DNA of 64,000 nucleotides from Spirulina sp034932185 (GCF_034932185.1 NZ_JAYGHW010000008.1:1-64000); one strand, 5' to 3'. Counted from the stretch's first letter, positions 42,401 to 49,856 are shown. Numbers and translations are program-made. The notes: generated by a model not told the origin, from the sequence alone.

Positions 42401-43240
42401 CGTTCCTCCTTGGGTTGGGATCTGTAAATCGGAGCCGGATAGTTGCAATTCCCCCGTGGGCGTGACGGTAAAATTGGGATCGATGCCTTTGCCCGTGAGC
42501 AGTTCAGGAAGATCCTGGATCTTGAGGGGACTATTCACCGGGATTTGCTCCGGTTCTAATTCCAAGCTCAATAAATGGCCGGGTTGCGATAGCCGCACCC
42601 GCTGACTTCCCTCGACAGCGGTAATCACCACCGTTCCCCCTGGAGCCGTGAAGCTACCTGTGTTGATCACCTGCCCGCCGATTAAGCTGATACTTTCACC
42701 GGGATTAACAGCTAAATCCCCTTGATTGAGAATTAACCCCCCTTGATCGAGAAAGGAGATTAACAAGGGAGAGCCGCTTAATTGGGCGTAATCGTTCGCT
42801 CCTGTGGCATTAAACCAACCGCCGGGAAAGCTGATGCGATCGCCCGTCGTGGCGGTAAACGACCCCGGCACATCCAACCGCGCCCCCGGCCCAAACAGGA
42901 TCCCCGCTGGATTGATCAGGTACAAATCCGCCGCACTGCCCGTAACTTGAATCAACCCATTAATCACCGAGGCATCGCCCCCCGTCACCCGCCCTAAAAC
43001 GTTGGCAATGCCCGGCTGGGTTAAAAACTGCGCAATTTCCCCCGCATTTAGGCCAAATTGCTGAAAACTGTGGAACAAATTCGCCCCGGCCTGGGTTCCC
43101 CCTTGAATTTGGTAGGTTTGCCCTTGATATTGAATCATTGTGCCGGTTCCATCGTTAGCAGTGGTGATGGATTGGGCAAGGGCGGGAAGCGTAAGACCTC
43201 CCCAAGCCAACAGAGTGAGGGTAAAACAAGAACGCAACAT
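39419..43240 (-). CDS. Filamentous-haemagglutinin (TpsA-like) secreted protein fused to a CHAT peptidase domain
   Basis: A 1273-residue exported protein. A signal peptide ends near LPALAQ, followed by the TPS secretion domain (residues about 23-165: GGTQAGANLFHSFQQFGLNA, LYLINPAGILFGPGARLDV). A long beta-helix repeat region spans about 165-830. The C-terminal third is a CHAT domain with the dyad in LHLATHAFF (His about 1126) and LLILSACTTAVG (Cys about 1171), followed by LGFAGAAVQAGVKSVLASLW. CHAT is a caspase-fold domain. Such TpsA-CHAT proteins are known in cyanobacteria. No TpsB pore gene is adjacent. The middle is AT-richer than the flanks. Confidence 0.9.
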   Translation of the reverse strand: MLRSCFTLTLLAWGGLTLPALAQSITTANDGTGTMIQYQGQTYQIQGGTQAGANLFHSFQQFGLNAGEIAQFLTQPGIANVLGRVTGGDASVINGLIQVTGSAADLYLINPAGILFGPGARLDVPGSFTATTGDRISFPGGWFNATGANDYAQLSGSPLLISFLDQGGLILNQGDLAVNPGESISLIGGQVINTGSFTAPGGTVVITAVEGSQRVRLSQPGHLLSLELEPEQIPVNSPLKIQDLPELLTGKGIDPNFTVTPTGELQLSGSDLQIPTQGGTTVITGQIETSGDETGGNIGIFGSQIALVDAEITANGQGGGTILIGGEQQGKGSVPNATHLFVDQQSKIAADGVGNGDGGRVILFASDTARIFGNLSARGGNFGGDGGFIETSGLHNLQIEGSPDVAAPQGQAGTWLIDPNNIEIGTSPSNNMTGTNPFTSNNDGAFLSIGDLTTALNTGASVRVVTGNSGTNSQVGNITLSDSLTYAGTSPGFLSLEAHNSIFINNSIASGPSSLNLSLIGDSDNNGEGRVVINQAINTNGGSIAITGKTLGSEAGVLLQDNGSLDSRGGDMSITGSSVNGSGILIQSNLNSQGGNITLNGVSRNPNFRTRLDESGELIFIVDDAGVDINFGLINSSGGNIRIVGNGVGGAGIAIIGNTISSFGGTIDLIGDSQGIGGVISLNSPLFSGGGNINISHQGGETANNYGIFLGGSIDSSTVSLGNGGAIALSAPNNIAVSSLNSQSETGRGGNITVTSQRFFQAIGSFTARNGVLASISAAGALGGGDITITHGGNGTVPFIVGDANINQRDRNGTAAAITNGDFTINVGESFNRSHTLGNIRIITGDNFSCPPYCQEITSSLDVAEESNFIGENFAQGILQRIAKATGVKPAILYAGFVPAGVVAAPTVERLEANLSQGVQQFDPLQATATDVAFSLEPQGSDRLQLLLITANGSPIVETLAITRGEIEALVGRFRRAVSNLRSQAYFTPAQELYQQLIAPFEAVLTEREIDNLVLIGDEGLRSLPLAALHDGNGFLIERFSLGQMPSLSLTNFNYQPITANTPVLAMGASEFTARNLSPLPAVPNELAKITQQRRGEIYLNEQFTWRNLKAQSQERQFQILHLATHAFFDPNRTETAYIQLWGEEAIALSSLRELRLYTEPPLELLILSACTTAVGNQEAELGFAGAAVQAGVKSVLASLWQVSDAGTAVLMNELYYQLAQPEVTIKAEAVRRAQLALLNQEYPGGMTVDVVPSEDFSHPFYWSAFSLVGSPW

Positions 43241-43336
43241 CAGTCAAAAGGGGGTAGACAATAACAGATTTTGCCTCTGGTCTAACACGATTTTTCGCTG
43301 AGATCGCAATCGTTGAGAATCTTATTAAAGTTACCA

Positions 43337-44281
43337 TCAGGCTCGCCGCGATAACACCCGCTGTAATCGTAGGAATTCCGGGGGGTAGGGGGCGATCGCC
43401 TCCAATCTTTCCCCCGTTAGGGGATGATCCAACCGCAAACAATAGGCATGGAGGGCTTGGCCGGTGAGGTTGACTCCGAGCGATCGCCCCGGCCCATAGA
43501 GGGGATCACCCACCAAAGCATAGCCAATGTGGGCCAAATGGACACGGATTTGATGGGTGCGCCCCGTGGTGAGGTGAAATTCCAGCAGCGTATAGTTTCC
43601 CAATCGCTCTAAAACCTGCCAATGGGTCACAGCTTCCCGCCCGTTCTCACAGATCGCCATCTTCTTCAACCCCGCCGGATGATGGCCAATGGGCGCATCC
43701 ACCGTTCCCTGCTGATCACGGGGCGCACCGTAGACAATGCCGTGATAGATGCGTTGGGCAGTTTTGGCTTTAATTTGAGCTTGCAGATGGTGTAACGCCT
43801 GCTCCGTTTTCGCCACCACCATCACGCCGCTGGTGTCTTTATCCAAACGGTGAACGATGCCCGGCCGCTCTTCCCCCCCAATCCCTGCTAAATCTTGGCA
43901 ATGGTGCAAGAGGGCATGAACGAGCGTCCCCTGACTATGGCCAGGGGCAGGATGTACCACCATCCCGGCGGCTTTATTAATGATGATTAAAGAAGGATCT
44001 TCGTAGAGGATATCAAGGGGGATGGCTTCCGGCTCAAGGTTGGGGCCGGTGAGGGGAGGGATCGTCAGGGTGAGGGAGTCCCCCGGTTGCAGACCTGTTT
44101 TTTTCTCCGTGCAGGGGGAGCCGTTGCGTTGCACTTGCCCCTGCTCGATCAGTTTTTGGAGCCGGGAGCGGGAAAGGTCGGGAATTTGCGCAGCTAGCCA
44201 GCGATCGAGGCGGGGGGCTGGTTCGGAAACAGTGAGGGTGATCCCCCCCTGCCCCCCCTTAAAAAGGGGGGGGTTCTGCAT
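43337..44281 (-). CDS. RluD-type pseudouridine synthase
   Basis: The protein has about 314 residues from the ATG at 44281. An S4 RNA-binding domain (LDRWLAAQIPDLSRSRLQK, LIEQGQVQRNG) precedes the RluA/RluD catalytic domain. The catalytic Asp is in RPGIVHRLDKDTSGVMVV, with TGRTHQIRVHLAHIGYALVG. The target is probably 23S rRNA, but the exact position is not told by sequence. The chosen start and the first residues MQNPPLFKGGQGG are encoded by a family D repeat. No in-frame ATG or GTG exists between the repeat and the S4 domain. Confidence 0.9.
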   Translation of the reverse strand: MQNPPLFKGGQGGITLTVSEPAPRLDRWLAAQIPDLSRSRLQKLIEQGQVQRNGSPCTEKKTGLQPGDSLTLTIPPLTGPNLEPEAIPLDILYEDPSLIIINKAAGMVVHPAPGHSQGTLVHALLHHCQDLAGIGGEERPGIVHRLDKDTSGVMVVAKTEQALHHLQAQIKAKTAQRIYHGIVYGAPRDQQGTVDAPIGHHPAGLKKMAICENGREAVTHWQVLERLGNYTLLEFHLTTGRTHQIRVHLAHIGYALVGDPLYGPGRSLGVNLTGQALHAYCLRLDHPLTGERLEAIAPYPPEFLRLQRVLSRRA

Positions 44282-44320
44282 TCCAGCCCCCTTAAGGGGG
44301 CCGGCGTAGCCAGAGGGATC
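44240..44320. repeat. Family D repeat, copy overlapping the pseudouridine synthase start
   Basis: ATCCCCCCCTGCCCCCCCTT and AAAAAGGGGGGGGTT, then CCCCCTTAAGGGGGCCGGCG and TAGCCAGAGGGATC. It encloses the ATG (minus strand, 44281) of the RluD-type gene and ends eight bases before the DUF3318 stop. Confidence 0.85.
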
Positions 44321-44327
44321 TGAGGGG

Positions 44328-44984
44328 TTAGAGGATGGGTCGGGGGGCATCAGTGGGGCTGCTTTCCATTTTGGCCTTGGCCTTATTGGCACTGCGGCGG
44401 AGGGCTTGGAGACGGGTTTCAAATTTTTTGCGTTGGCGACGGTTGGGGGTTTGCTCGATCAGGGTTTTTAAGGCACTGCCGAGACTTTTATAGGCGTTAG
44501 GCATACTGTAACCGAAACGGGTGGCGAGGGCGATCGCCCGTTGATCCGCTTCTAGGGCTTCCCCTAACCGTTTATCCCCATTATTTTTCTGCCAGAGCCG
44601 AAACCCCGACACGCCACAAAGCGCCAAAGCTAACACCAATAACAGGCCATCCTGTACCCATAATTCCCCCACGGCTCCCCCCAAACCAATGGCCAGAGCC
44701 GCCATTTCCCAGCCTTCTTTGGGGATCGTGTCGTTCTGAATCCGGCCCACCTCATGCCAAAACAAGAGATTGCGCTGATCAATGGCGAGGTTATCCCATT
44801 TGGACAGATCAATTTGAATTTCGATTTCATCCCGGCCCAATTCTTCGCAGCGGATCAAGGGGGGATTCACTTCAGTAGAGGCTTCCACCATCACCCAACT
44901 TTGTAATTCTGGGGGGAGGAGGGTTTTTAAACGCCGAAGCTCACTCATTTCGGCGCGGGCAGAAGCGGCGGCATAGGAGGTCAT
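44328..44984 (-). CDS. DUF3318-family protein
   Basis: The 218-residue protein begins with a helical region (SARAEMSELRRLKTLLPPEL). Next come ELGRDEIEIQIDLSKWDNLA and the metal-site-like LFWHEVGRIQND. One or two membrane segments follow (DGLLLVLALALCGVSGF) and a basic helical C-terminus (RRQRKKFETRLQALRRSAN). This matches the cyanobacterial family DUF3318, whose function is unknown. It precedes the RluD-type gene on the same strand. Confidence 0.8.
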   Translation of the reverse strand: MTSYAAASARAEMSELRRLKTLLPPELQSWVMVEASTEVNPPLIRCEELGRDEIEIQIDLSKWDNLAIDQRNLLFWHEVGRIQNDTIPKEGWEMAALAIGLGGAVGELWVQDGLLLVLALALCGVSGFRLWQKNNGDKRLGEALEADQRAIALATRFGYSMPNAYKSLGSALKTLIEQTPNRRQRKKFETRLQALRRSANKAKAKMESSPTDAPRPIL

Positions 44985-45099
44985 AGCGGTTTTAGGCAGA
45001 TCTTTAAGGTTGGGTTATTTTCCCATACTATCGTTTCTCTGGGGAGAAAAGGATGGCGGTTAACCGATGAATATATCCTAGTCTGCCCTCATCCCCCCG

Positions 45100-45178
45100 C
45101 CCCTTCTCCCAAAAAGGGAGAAGGGGAGCCAGATTCAAAGTCCCTTGCCCATGTTGGGAGAGGGATTTAGGGTGAGGG
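45100..45178. repeat. Hairpin CCCCTTCTCCC/GGGAGAAGGGG plus family E repeat, copy 2
   Basis: A perfect 11-bp hairpin with an AAAAA loop (45100-45126) is followed by the family E sequence (TCAAAGTCCCTTGCCC, GGGAGAGGGATTTAGGG, TGAGGG; 45135-45178). The block fills the space between gmk and the DUF3318 gene. Confidence 0.85.
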
Positions 45179-45185
45179 ATGCTTC

Positions 45186-45779
45186 CTAACCGATAATTAC
45201 CCGCTCCATCTGTTCGAGGGCGCGATCAAAATCATCATTGATGATCTGCACATCGAATTCATCGCGGGCGGCAATTTCCGCCTGGGCATGGTCTAGGCGG
45301 CGGCGAATGGCGGGATCGGCATCCGTGCCGCGATCGCGCAGTCGTCGTTCCAACTCATCCAACGAGGGGGGCAAAATAAACACCCGCAGTGCAGCGGGGA
45401 ATGTCTCCCGAATTGCCCGCGCCCCCACCAGTTCAATTTCCAAAATCACCGTTTTCCCTTGGGCAATTTCCGCTTCCACGGCTTGGCGGGGCGTGCCGTA
45501 AAAATTACCCGCATATTCCGCCCATTCCAACAGTTGATCCGTGGCGATCAGCGTTTCAAATTCGGGCCGGTCTAAAAAATAATATTCTTTGCCGTGGGTT
45601 TCCCCAGGGCGGGGGGCGCGGGTGGTGGCGGAAACCGATAGGTGCAATGGGGGATGTTTGGCGAGTAAGGCTTTAACGAGGGTTCCCTTGCCCACACCGC
45701 TGGGCCCCGTTAACACCACTAATCGACCTAAGGGGGTGAGGGTGGGGGATTGGGGGGCGAGGGTTTCAGTGCAATTCAT
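45186..45779 (-). CDS. gmk: Guanylate kinase
   Basis: The 197-residue enzyme phosphorylates GMP to GDP. It has the Walker A motif LTGPSGVGKGTLVKAL, the GMP-binding segment SVSATTRAPRPGETHGKEYY and VILEIELVGARAIRETFP. Length is normal. It follows the RemA-type gene on the same strand after five bases; this gene order is conserved in many bacteria. Confidence 0.96.
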   Translation of the reverse strand: MNCTETLAPQSPTLTPLGRLVVLTGPSGVGKGTLVKALLAKHPPLHLSVSATTRAPRPGETHGKEYYFLDRPEFETLIATDQLLEWAEYAGNFYGTPRQAVEAEIAQGKTVILEIELVGARAIRETFPAALRVFILPPSLDELERRLRDRGTDADPAIRRRLDHAQAEIAARDEFDVQIINDDFDRALEQMERVIIG

Positions 45780-45784
45780 TGGGG

Positions 45785-46045
45785 CTACGGGGCGGGGGAA
45801 TCTTTAGGGTGGAGGAAGCGTTGGGCTACAGTTTCCGGGTGGATGGCCGATAGCACAATATGGTTAGAATCGGTGATGATCACCGCACGGGTACGGCGGC
45901 CATAGGTGGCATCAATGAGTTGGCCGCGATCGCGGGCTTCTGTAATGATACGCTTAATGGGTGCCGATTCGGGGCTGACAATGGCGATAATCCGCTGACT
46001 GGCGACAATATTGCCAAAGCCAATATTAATCAAAGGGCTATCCAT
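45785..46045 (-). CDS. remA: RemA-type (DUF370) regulatory protein
   Basis: An 86-residue DUF370 protein: PLINIGFGNIVASQRIIAIV, PIKRIITEARDRGQLIDATYG and RRTRAVIITDSNHIVLSAI are the conserved stretches. RemA activates biofilm-matrix genes in Bacillus; the cyanobacterial homologues are uncharacterised but are conserved directly upstream of gmk, as here. It is the first gene of the pair. Confidence 0.92.
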   Translation of the reverse strand: MDSPLINIGFGNIVASQRIIAIVSPESAPIKRIITEARDRGQLIDATYGRRTRAVIITDSNHIVLSAIHPETVAQRFLHPKDSPAP

Positions 46046-46119
46046 AGACAGGGGGAAAATCGAGGATAGGGCCAGGGGTAAAGGATGATCTCTATCCTAG
46101 TACGGAATTTAGTGGGGAG

Positions 46120-46168
46120 GGCGAAAGATTTTTGTGCCTCCGGCAGGCTTACGCCAACGCCCCTACAG
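46120..46168. repeat. Family A2 (expanded) palindromic repeat, copy 2, inverted
   Basis: GGCGAAAGATTTTTGTGCCTCC and CGGCAGGCTTACGCCAACG run into CCCCTACAG, the reverse complement of the copy at 21411 with few changes. It lies between the divergent remA and rqcH genes. Confidence 0.85.
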
Positions 46169-46213
46169 ATTCCGGATCACTGAAAACCCGCCAACAGTTG
46201 AGCAGATTGAACG

Positions 46214-47932
46214 ATGCAAGCTTTTGACTATACAACGCTGGTGGCGGTTTGCCACGAATTAAACAGGGATTGGGTTCCGGCAAAGCTGGAGCAGGTTTAT
46301 CAGCGCGATCGCCACACCCTTTGTTTCGCCCTGCGCACGCTCCAAGGCCGAGGTTGGTTAACCCTCTGCTGGCATCCAGAGCGGGCGCGGCTCTGTATCG
46401 GTAGCCCTCCCCCCCGTCATCCGGATACCTTCACCCTCAGTGATCAATTGCGCCATCAACTTAATGGTTTAGCCCTGGTGGCGATCGCCCCCCTCCAACC
46501 TTGGGAGCGGGTGGTGGATTTGCAATTTTCCCGCCGGCCAGGGGAGCCGGCCCTGTGGCATCTCTATGGGGAAATCATGGGGAAATACAGCAATGTGGTG
46601 TTAACGGATCGGGATCAGCAAATTATCACCACCGCCCATCAGGTCAACGCCCAACAATCCCGCCTCCGCACCGTCCAAACCGGCCAAACCTACGAACCGC
46701 CACCGCCCCTGCTCGGAGCGATCCCCCAAAAAGAGGAACCGCAAAGCCGTTGGCAGGAGCGGGTCAGCCTCATCCCCGGCCCCCTCCATAAGCAACTCCT
46801 GAAAACCTATCGTGGCCTCAGTCCGATGGTGAGCCGTCATTTAGCCACCATGGCCGGCCTCGATCCCCAACAATCCACCCACAGCCTCACGCCGAGCCAA
46901 TGGGATCACCTCTGGCAGCAATGGCAGCAATGGATCGAGATCCTCAATACGGGCAACTTCACCCCCACCCGCTTACCCCAAGGTTATCGCGTTTTACCCG
47001 GTGCAGGGGGCGAGGTGATGGCGTTGCAGGTTTTGCTCGATGAATACTACAGCCAACAGGGAGAGCAGCAGGCTTTTCAACAACTCCACCACCAATTGAG
47101 CCAAACGGTCAAAACCCGCTTAGAAAAATTGCGGCACAAAGCGACGACATTCCGCGATCGCCTCACCCAATCCGCCGATGCTCAGGTGTATCGCGATCGC
47201 GCCGATCTGCTCATGACCCATCTCCACCGCTGGCAACCGGGGGCGAAAAAAATCAGCGTCCCCGATTTGGATACCGGCAAATCCGTTAATATCCGCCTCA
47301 ATCCCGAAAAAACCGGCTTGCAAAATGCCCAAGCCTTCTACAAACAACACCAAAAACTAAAGCGGGCGCAAATTGCCGTGGTTCCCTTATTGGAAGCTGT
47401 GGAGGGGGAAATTGCCTATTTGGAAAATATTGAGACGAGTTTAGCGGGCGATCGCTATCTCGGCCCCGATGATCTCATCTCCCTGGCGGAAATTCGCAGT
47501 GAGTTAATCGAAGCGGGCTATTTGAATGCGGGGAAAGATCGCCCTGTTGTCCCGAATCCCTCCCAACCCCGCCGCTACCCTTCCCCCTCTGGGTTTGAGG
47601 TGTGGGTGGGGCGCAATAATCGTCAAAATGATCACCTCACCTTTCGCACCGCTGGGGAATATGATCTCTGGTTCCATGCCCAGGAAATTGCCGGGAGTCA
47701 TGTGCTGTTGCGATTGCCGCCGGGAGCCGTTGCCGATGGGGAAGATTTGCAATTTGCGGCCAATTTAGCAGCCTACTACAGCCGGGGTCGTCATAGTGAT
47801 CAAGTTCCTGTCGTTTACACTCAGCCAAAATTTGTTTATAAACCCAAGGGGGCGAAACCCGGCGTAGCCATTTATAAACGGGAGCAGGTGTTATGGGGGC
47901 GATCGCACCAGGCCGCCGCCTTCCTTGCGTAG
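46214..47932 (+). CDS. rqcH: Rqc2-homologue RqcH (NFACT protein), ribosome-associated quality control
   Basis: The 572-residue protein has the NFACT-N domain (MQAFDYTTLVAVCHELN, DWVPAKLEQVYQRDRHTL), a long coiled-coil middle (QQLHHQLSQTVKTRLEKLRH) and the NFACT-R domain (FEVWVGRNNRQNDHLTFRT, DLWFHAQEIAGSHVLLRLP). RqcH binds 50S subunits holding stalled chains and adds C-terminal alanine tails. Older names are fibronectin-binding protein A. The TAG stop (47930-47932) belongs to a half copy of the family A repeat (GTAGGGGCGAAAA). Confidence 0.93.
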   Translation: MQAFDYTTLVAVCHELNRDWVPAKLEQVYQRDRHTLCFALRTLQGRGWLTLCWHPERARLCIGSPPPRHPDTFTLSDQLRHQLNGLALVAIAPLQPWERVVDLQFSRRPGEPALWHLYGEIMGKYSNVVLTDRDQQIITTAHQVNAQQSRLRTVQTGQTYEPPPPLLGAIPQKEEPQSRWQERVSLIPGPLHKQLLKTYRGLSPMVSRHLATMAGLDPQQSTHSLTPSQWDHLWQQWQQWIEILNTGNFTPTRLPQGYRVLPGAGGEVMALQVLLDEYYSQQGEQQAFQQLHHQLSQTVKTRLEKLRHKATTFRDRLTQSADAQVYRDRADLLMTHLHRWQPGAKKISVPDLDTGKSVNIRLNPEKTGLQNAQAFYKQHQKLKRAQIAVVPLLEAVEGEIAYLENIETSLAGDRYLGPDDLISLAEIRSELIEAGYLNAGKDRPVVPNPSQPRRYPSPSGFEVWVGRNNRQNDHLTFRTAGEYDLWFHAQEIAGSHVLLRLPPGAVADGEDLQFAANLAAYYSRGRHSDQVPVVYTQPKFVYKPKGAKPGVAIYKREQVLWGRSHQAAAFLA

Positions 47933-47972
47933 GGGCGAAAAGTTTAGGGGGCGAAAAATTTTTCGCCCCTAC
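47929..47972. repeat. Family A palindromic repeat, copy 6, with a half copy supplying the rqcH stop
   Basis: GTAGGGGCGAAAAGTTTAG (half copy) is followed by a full GGGGCGAAAAA/TTTTTCGCCCC palindrome ending in TAC. The TAG of the half copy ends rqcH. Confidence 0.85.
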
Positions 47973-47995
47973 AGACAAATTAATTCAAATTAATT

Positions 47996-48024
47996 TTGGA
48001 AAGGTTTGTCAATCCTGCTACACT
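47996..48024 (+). promoter_or_regulatory. Candidate sigma-70-type promoter
   Basis: TTGGAA (47996-48001), a 17-base spacer and TACACT (48019-48024) form a reasonable -35/-10 pair. No protein-coding gene follows on the plus strand; the next landmark is the hairpin-plus-T-run terminator at 48111. Confidence 0.5.
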
Positions 48025-48030
48025 GATCTC

Positions 48031-48142
48031 GTAAAGAAATATTACAAGCACCGCCCCCGACGCGACCTGCTTGGATTTTCTCGACAAAACGACAGACGAA
48101 GAGTTTATTTAGCCTACAGCCCGCCTGTAGGCTGTTTTGTTT
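48031..48142 (+). ncRNA. Candidate small non-coding RNA, about 110 nt
   Basis: A promoter-like sequence is followed by about 80 bases without a reading frame (starting GTAAAGAAATATTACAAGC, then ACCGCCCCCGACGCG) and a strong intrinsic terminator. Boundaries are inferred. The C-rich stretch CACCGCCCCC could be unpaired and target G-rich ribosome-binding sites. I cannot assign it to a known family; PsrR1, Yfr2 and other cyanobacterial small RNAs would need comparison. Confidence 0.4.
48111..48142 (+). terminator. Rho-independent terminator
   Basis: AGCCTACAG (48111-48119) and CTGTAGGCT (48125-48133) form a perfect 9-bp stem with a 5-base loop, followed by GTTTTGTTTC. It may end rqcH read-through or the candidate small RNA, and faces the cysteine desulfurase gene end. 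Confidence 0.85.
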
Positions 48143-48152
48143 CAACTTTGTT

Positions 48153-49322
48153 TCAACCCGCGACAGGGGCCAAATGGGAGGCGATCGCCCGCCCCAACAC
48201 CTGCTCCAACACCATTGCCACCCAATCCACATCCGCCGCCATCGTCTCCCGCCCTAAGGAAAAGCGGATTCCCGTTTGCGCCTGCCTGGCCCCATAACCC
48301 ATCGCCGTTAAAACCGGACTGGGGGCCGCCTGGCCACTGTGGCAAGCAGAACCGGCACTGATGGCAATCCCTGCTAAATTCATTTGCCGCACCAATTCCC
48401 GCCCCGTCAGCGTGGGGGGAACATCCTTTAAAACAAAACTGAGGTGATGGGGGAGGCGGTGGTTAAAGTTGCCCGTGGGGAGGAGGTGGGGATTGTGGCG
48501 TAATTGGGAGAGCAGGCGATCGCGCAATTCCCCTAACCGCTTCGATTCCGCCGCCAGCCTTTCCGCCGCCAAAGCCGCCGCCACCCCTAACCCCGCCAAG
48601 GTCGGAACCGCCTGGGTTCCCGATCGCAATTTTCCCTCCTGACCCCCCCCCGCTAACAGGGGAACCAATGCCACCCCCGGCCGCACATAGAGCGCCCCGG
48701 AACCTTGGGGGCCATAGAACTTATGGCCCGATAGCGAGAGCAAATCCACCCCCAACCCCTGCACATCCACCGGCAACCGCCCCACCACCTGCACCGCGTC
48801 GGTGTGAAACAAGGCCCCATGGCGGTGGGTAATTTGGGCTAGATCGGCGATCGCCTGGATTGTCCCCACCTCACTTTGACCATAAATCATCGACACTAAA
48901 ACCGTATTGGGCCGCAACGCCGCAACTAAATCGAAAGGATTTACCCACCCCGTTGGATCCACCGGCAACACCGTTAGTTGCCAACCCCTTGCTTCTAATT
49001 GCCGAGCGGGGGCGGCGATCGCATCATGCTCAACGGCGGAAATAATTAAATGCTGGGGGCGATCGTAGCCATGGGCCACGCCAAAAATCGCCAGGTTATT
49101 AGCCTCCGTTCCCCCCGAAGTGAACACAATTGTTTCCGGGCTAGGAGCTTGGATCAGTTGCGCCACTTGCCAACGGGCCATTTCCACCGCCAAAGCCCCC
49201 CGTTCCCCCCAATGGTGCAGACTGGAAGGATTGCCCCAGCCCGTTAAAGCTTGGCGTTGCATCGTTGCCACCACCGCCGGATCCGGGGGAGTGGTGGCAC
49301 TGTAATCCAGATAAATCTGCAT
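48153..49322 (-). CDS. Cysteine desulfurase (NifS/IscS family)
   Basis: The 389-residue PLP enzyme takes sulfur from cysteine for Fe-S clusters and thio-modifications. Motifs: YLDYSATTPPDPAVVATM at the start, TSGGTEANNLAIFG, HTDAVQVVGRLPVDV, and the PLP-lysine segment LLSLSGHKFYGPQGSGALY. The catalytic Cys is in the loop GIAISAGSACHSGQAAPS. It resembles the NifS/IscS group more than SufS. No iscU or nif gene is adjacent. The C-terminal end reads RAIASHLAPVAG. Confidence 0.94.
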   Translation of the reverse strand: MQIYLDYSATTPPDPAVVATMQRQALTGWGNPSSLHHWGERGALAVEMARWQVAQLIQAPSPETIVFTSGGTEANNLAIFGVAHGYDRPQHLIISAVEHDAIAAPARQLEARGWQLTVLPVDPTGWVNPFDLVAALRPNTVLVSMIYGQSEVGTIQAIADLAQITHRHGALFHTDAVQVVGRLPVDVQGLGVDLLSLSGHKFYGPQGSGALYVRPGVALVPLLAGGGQEGKLRSGTQAVPTLAGLGVAAALAAERLAAESKRLGELRDRLLSQLRHNPHLLPTGNFNHRLPHHLSFVLKDVPPTLTGRELVRQMNLAGIAISAGSACHSGQAAPSPVLTAMGYGARQAQTGIRFSLGRETMAADVDWVAMVLEQVLGRAIASHLAPVAG

Positions 49323-49342
49323 GATGCTTCCTTGCCTTACAA

Positions 49343-49729
49343 CTAGCCGCCGGGTTTACAAACATTGTAGTCTTCATGGGAAATCACCGCTTCCGGAACC
49401 ACCAGACTGCCGTGATCCCGACAGAGGAGCCGATAATGGCGCGTCACCGGAATGCTAATCACAAACCGATTGTGGCGGAGTCGCTTGCCCTTGTAGCGGC
49501 GATAATCCTGCTGCTCTTGGAGGCCATTGATAATTTGGCGGGCCTTGAGCACCACATTTTTCGGCAGATGGGTCAAATCGATGACATCTTCTCTAAAGGT
49601 TGCGAGCCAATGGGCTTTTTCCGATTGTCGTTCATTCCGAGCCTCCGCCTCTTGGGCGCAACGATGGCAGACTTGACCTTGGCCACGATGACCACAGGGA
49701 AAAAGTTTTCGTCGTTTCGCCTTCGCCAT
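49343..49729 (-). CDS. Zinc-finger/RelE-like fusion protein
   Basis: A 128-residue protein in two parts. The N-terminus has a Cys/His cluster (FPCGHRGQGQVCHRCAQEAE) suggesting a zinc ribbon. The C-terminal 80 residues (LPKNVVLKARQIINGLQEQQ, KGKRLRHNRFVISIPVTRHY, RLLCRDHGSLVVPEAVISHE) resemble RelE/ParE-type mRNA-interferase folds. No antitoxin gene is adjacent. I recall similar proteins in many cyanobacteria, so a chromosomal housekeeping role is as likely as a toxin. It is transcribed ahead of the desulfurase with a 20-bp gap. Confidence 0.65.
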   Translation of the reverse strand: MAKAKRRKLFPCGHRGQGQVCHRCAQEAEARNERQSEKAHWLATFREDVIDLTHLPKNVVLKARQIINGLQEQQDYRRYKGKRLRHNRFVISIPVTRHYRLLCRDHGSLVVPEAVISHEDYNVCKPGG

Positions 49730-49856
49730 TGCTCTGTCCAGTGGAGGGAGGAAATCCCGATGGTGTGGTAGATTACATCGGGGATCATGATCCTATTCTG
49801 ACTGATTTTCTGGCCAGATCACCAGTAGGGCCTCAATTTTGCTCTTAAAAAGACCT

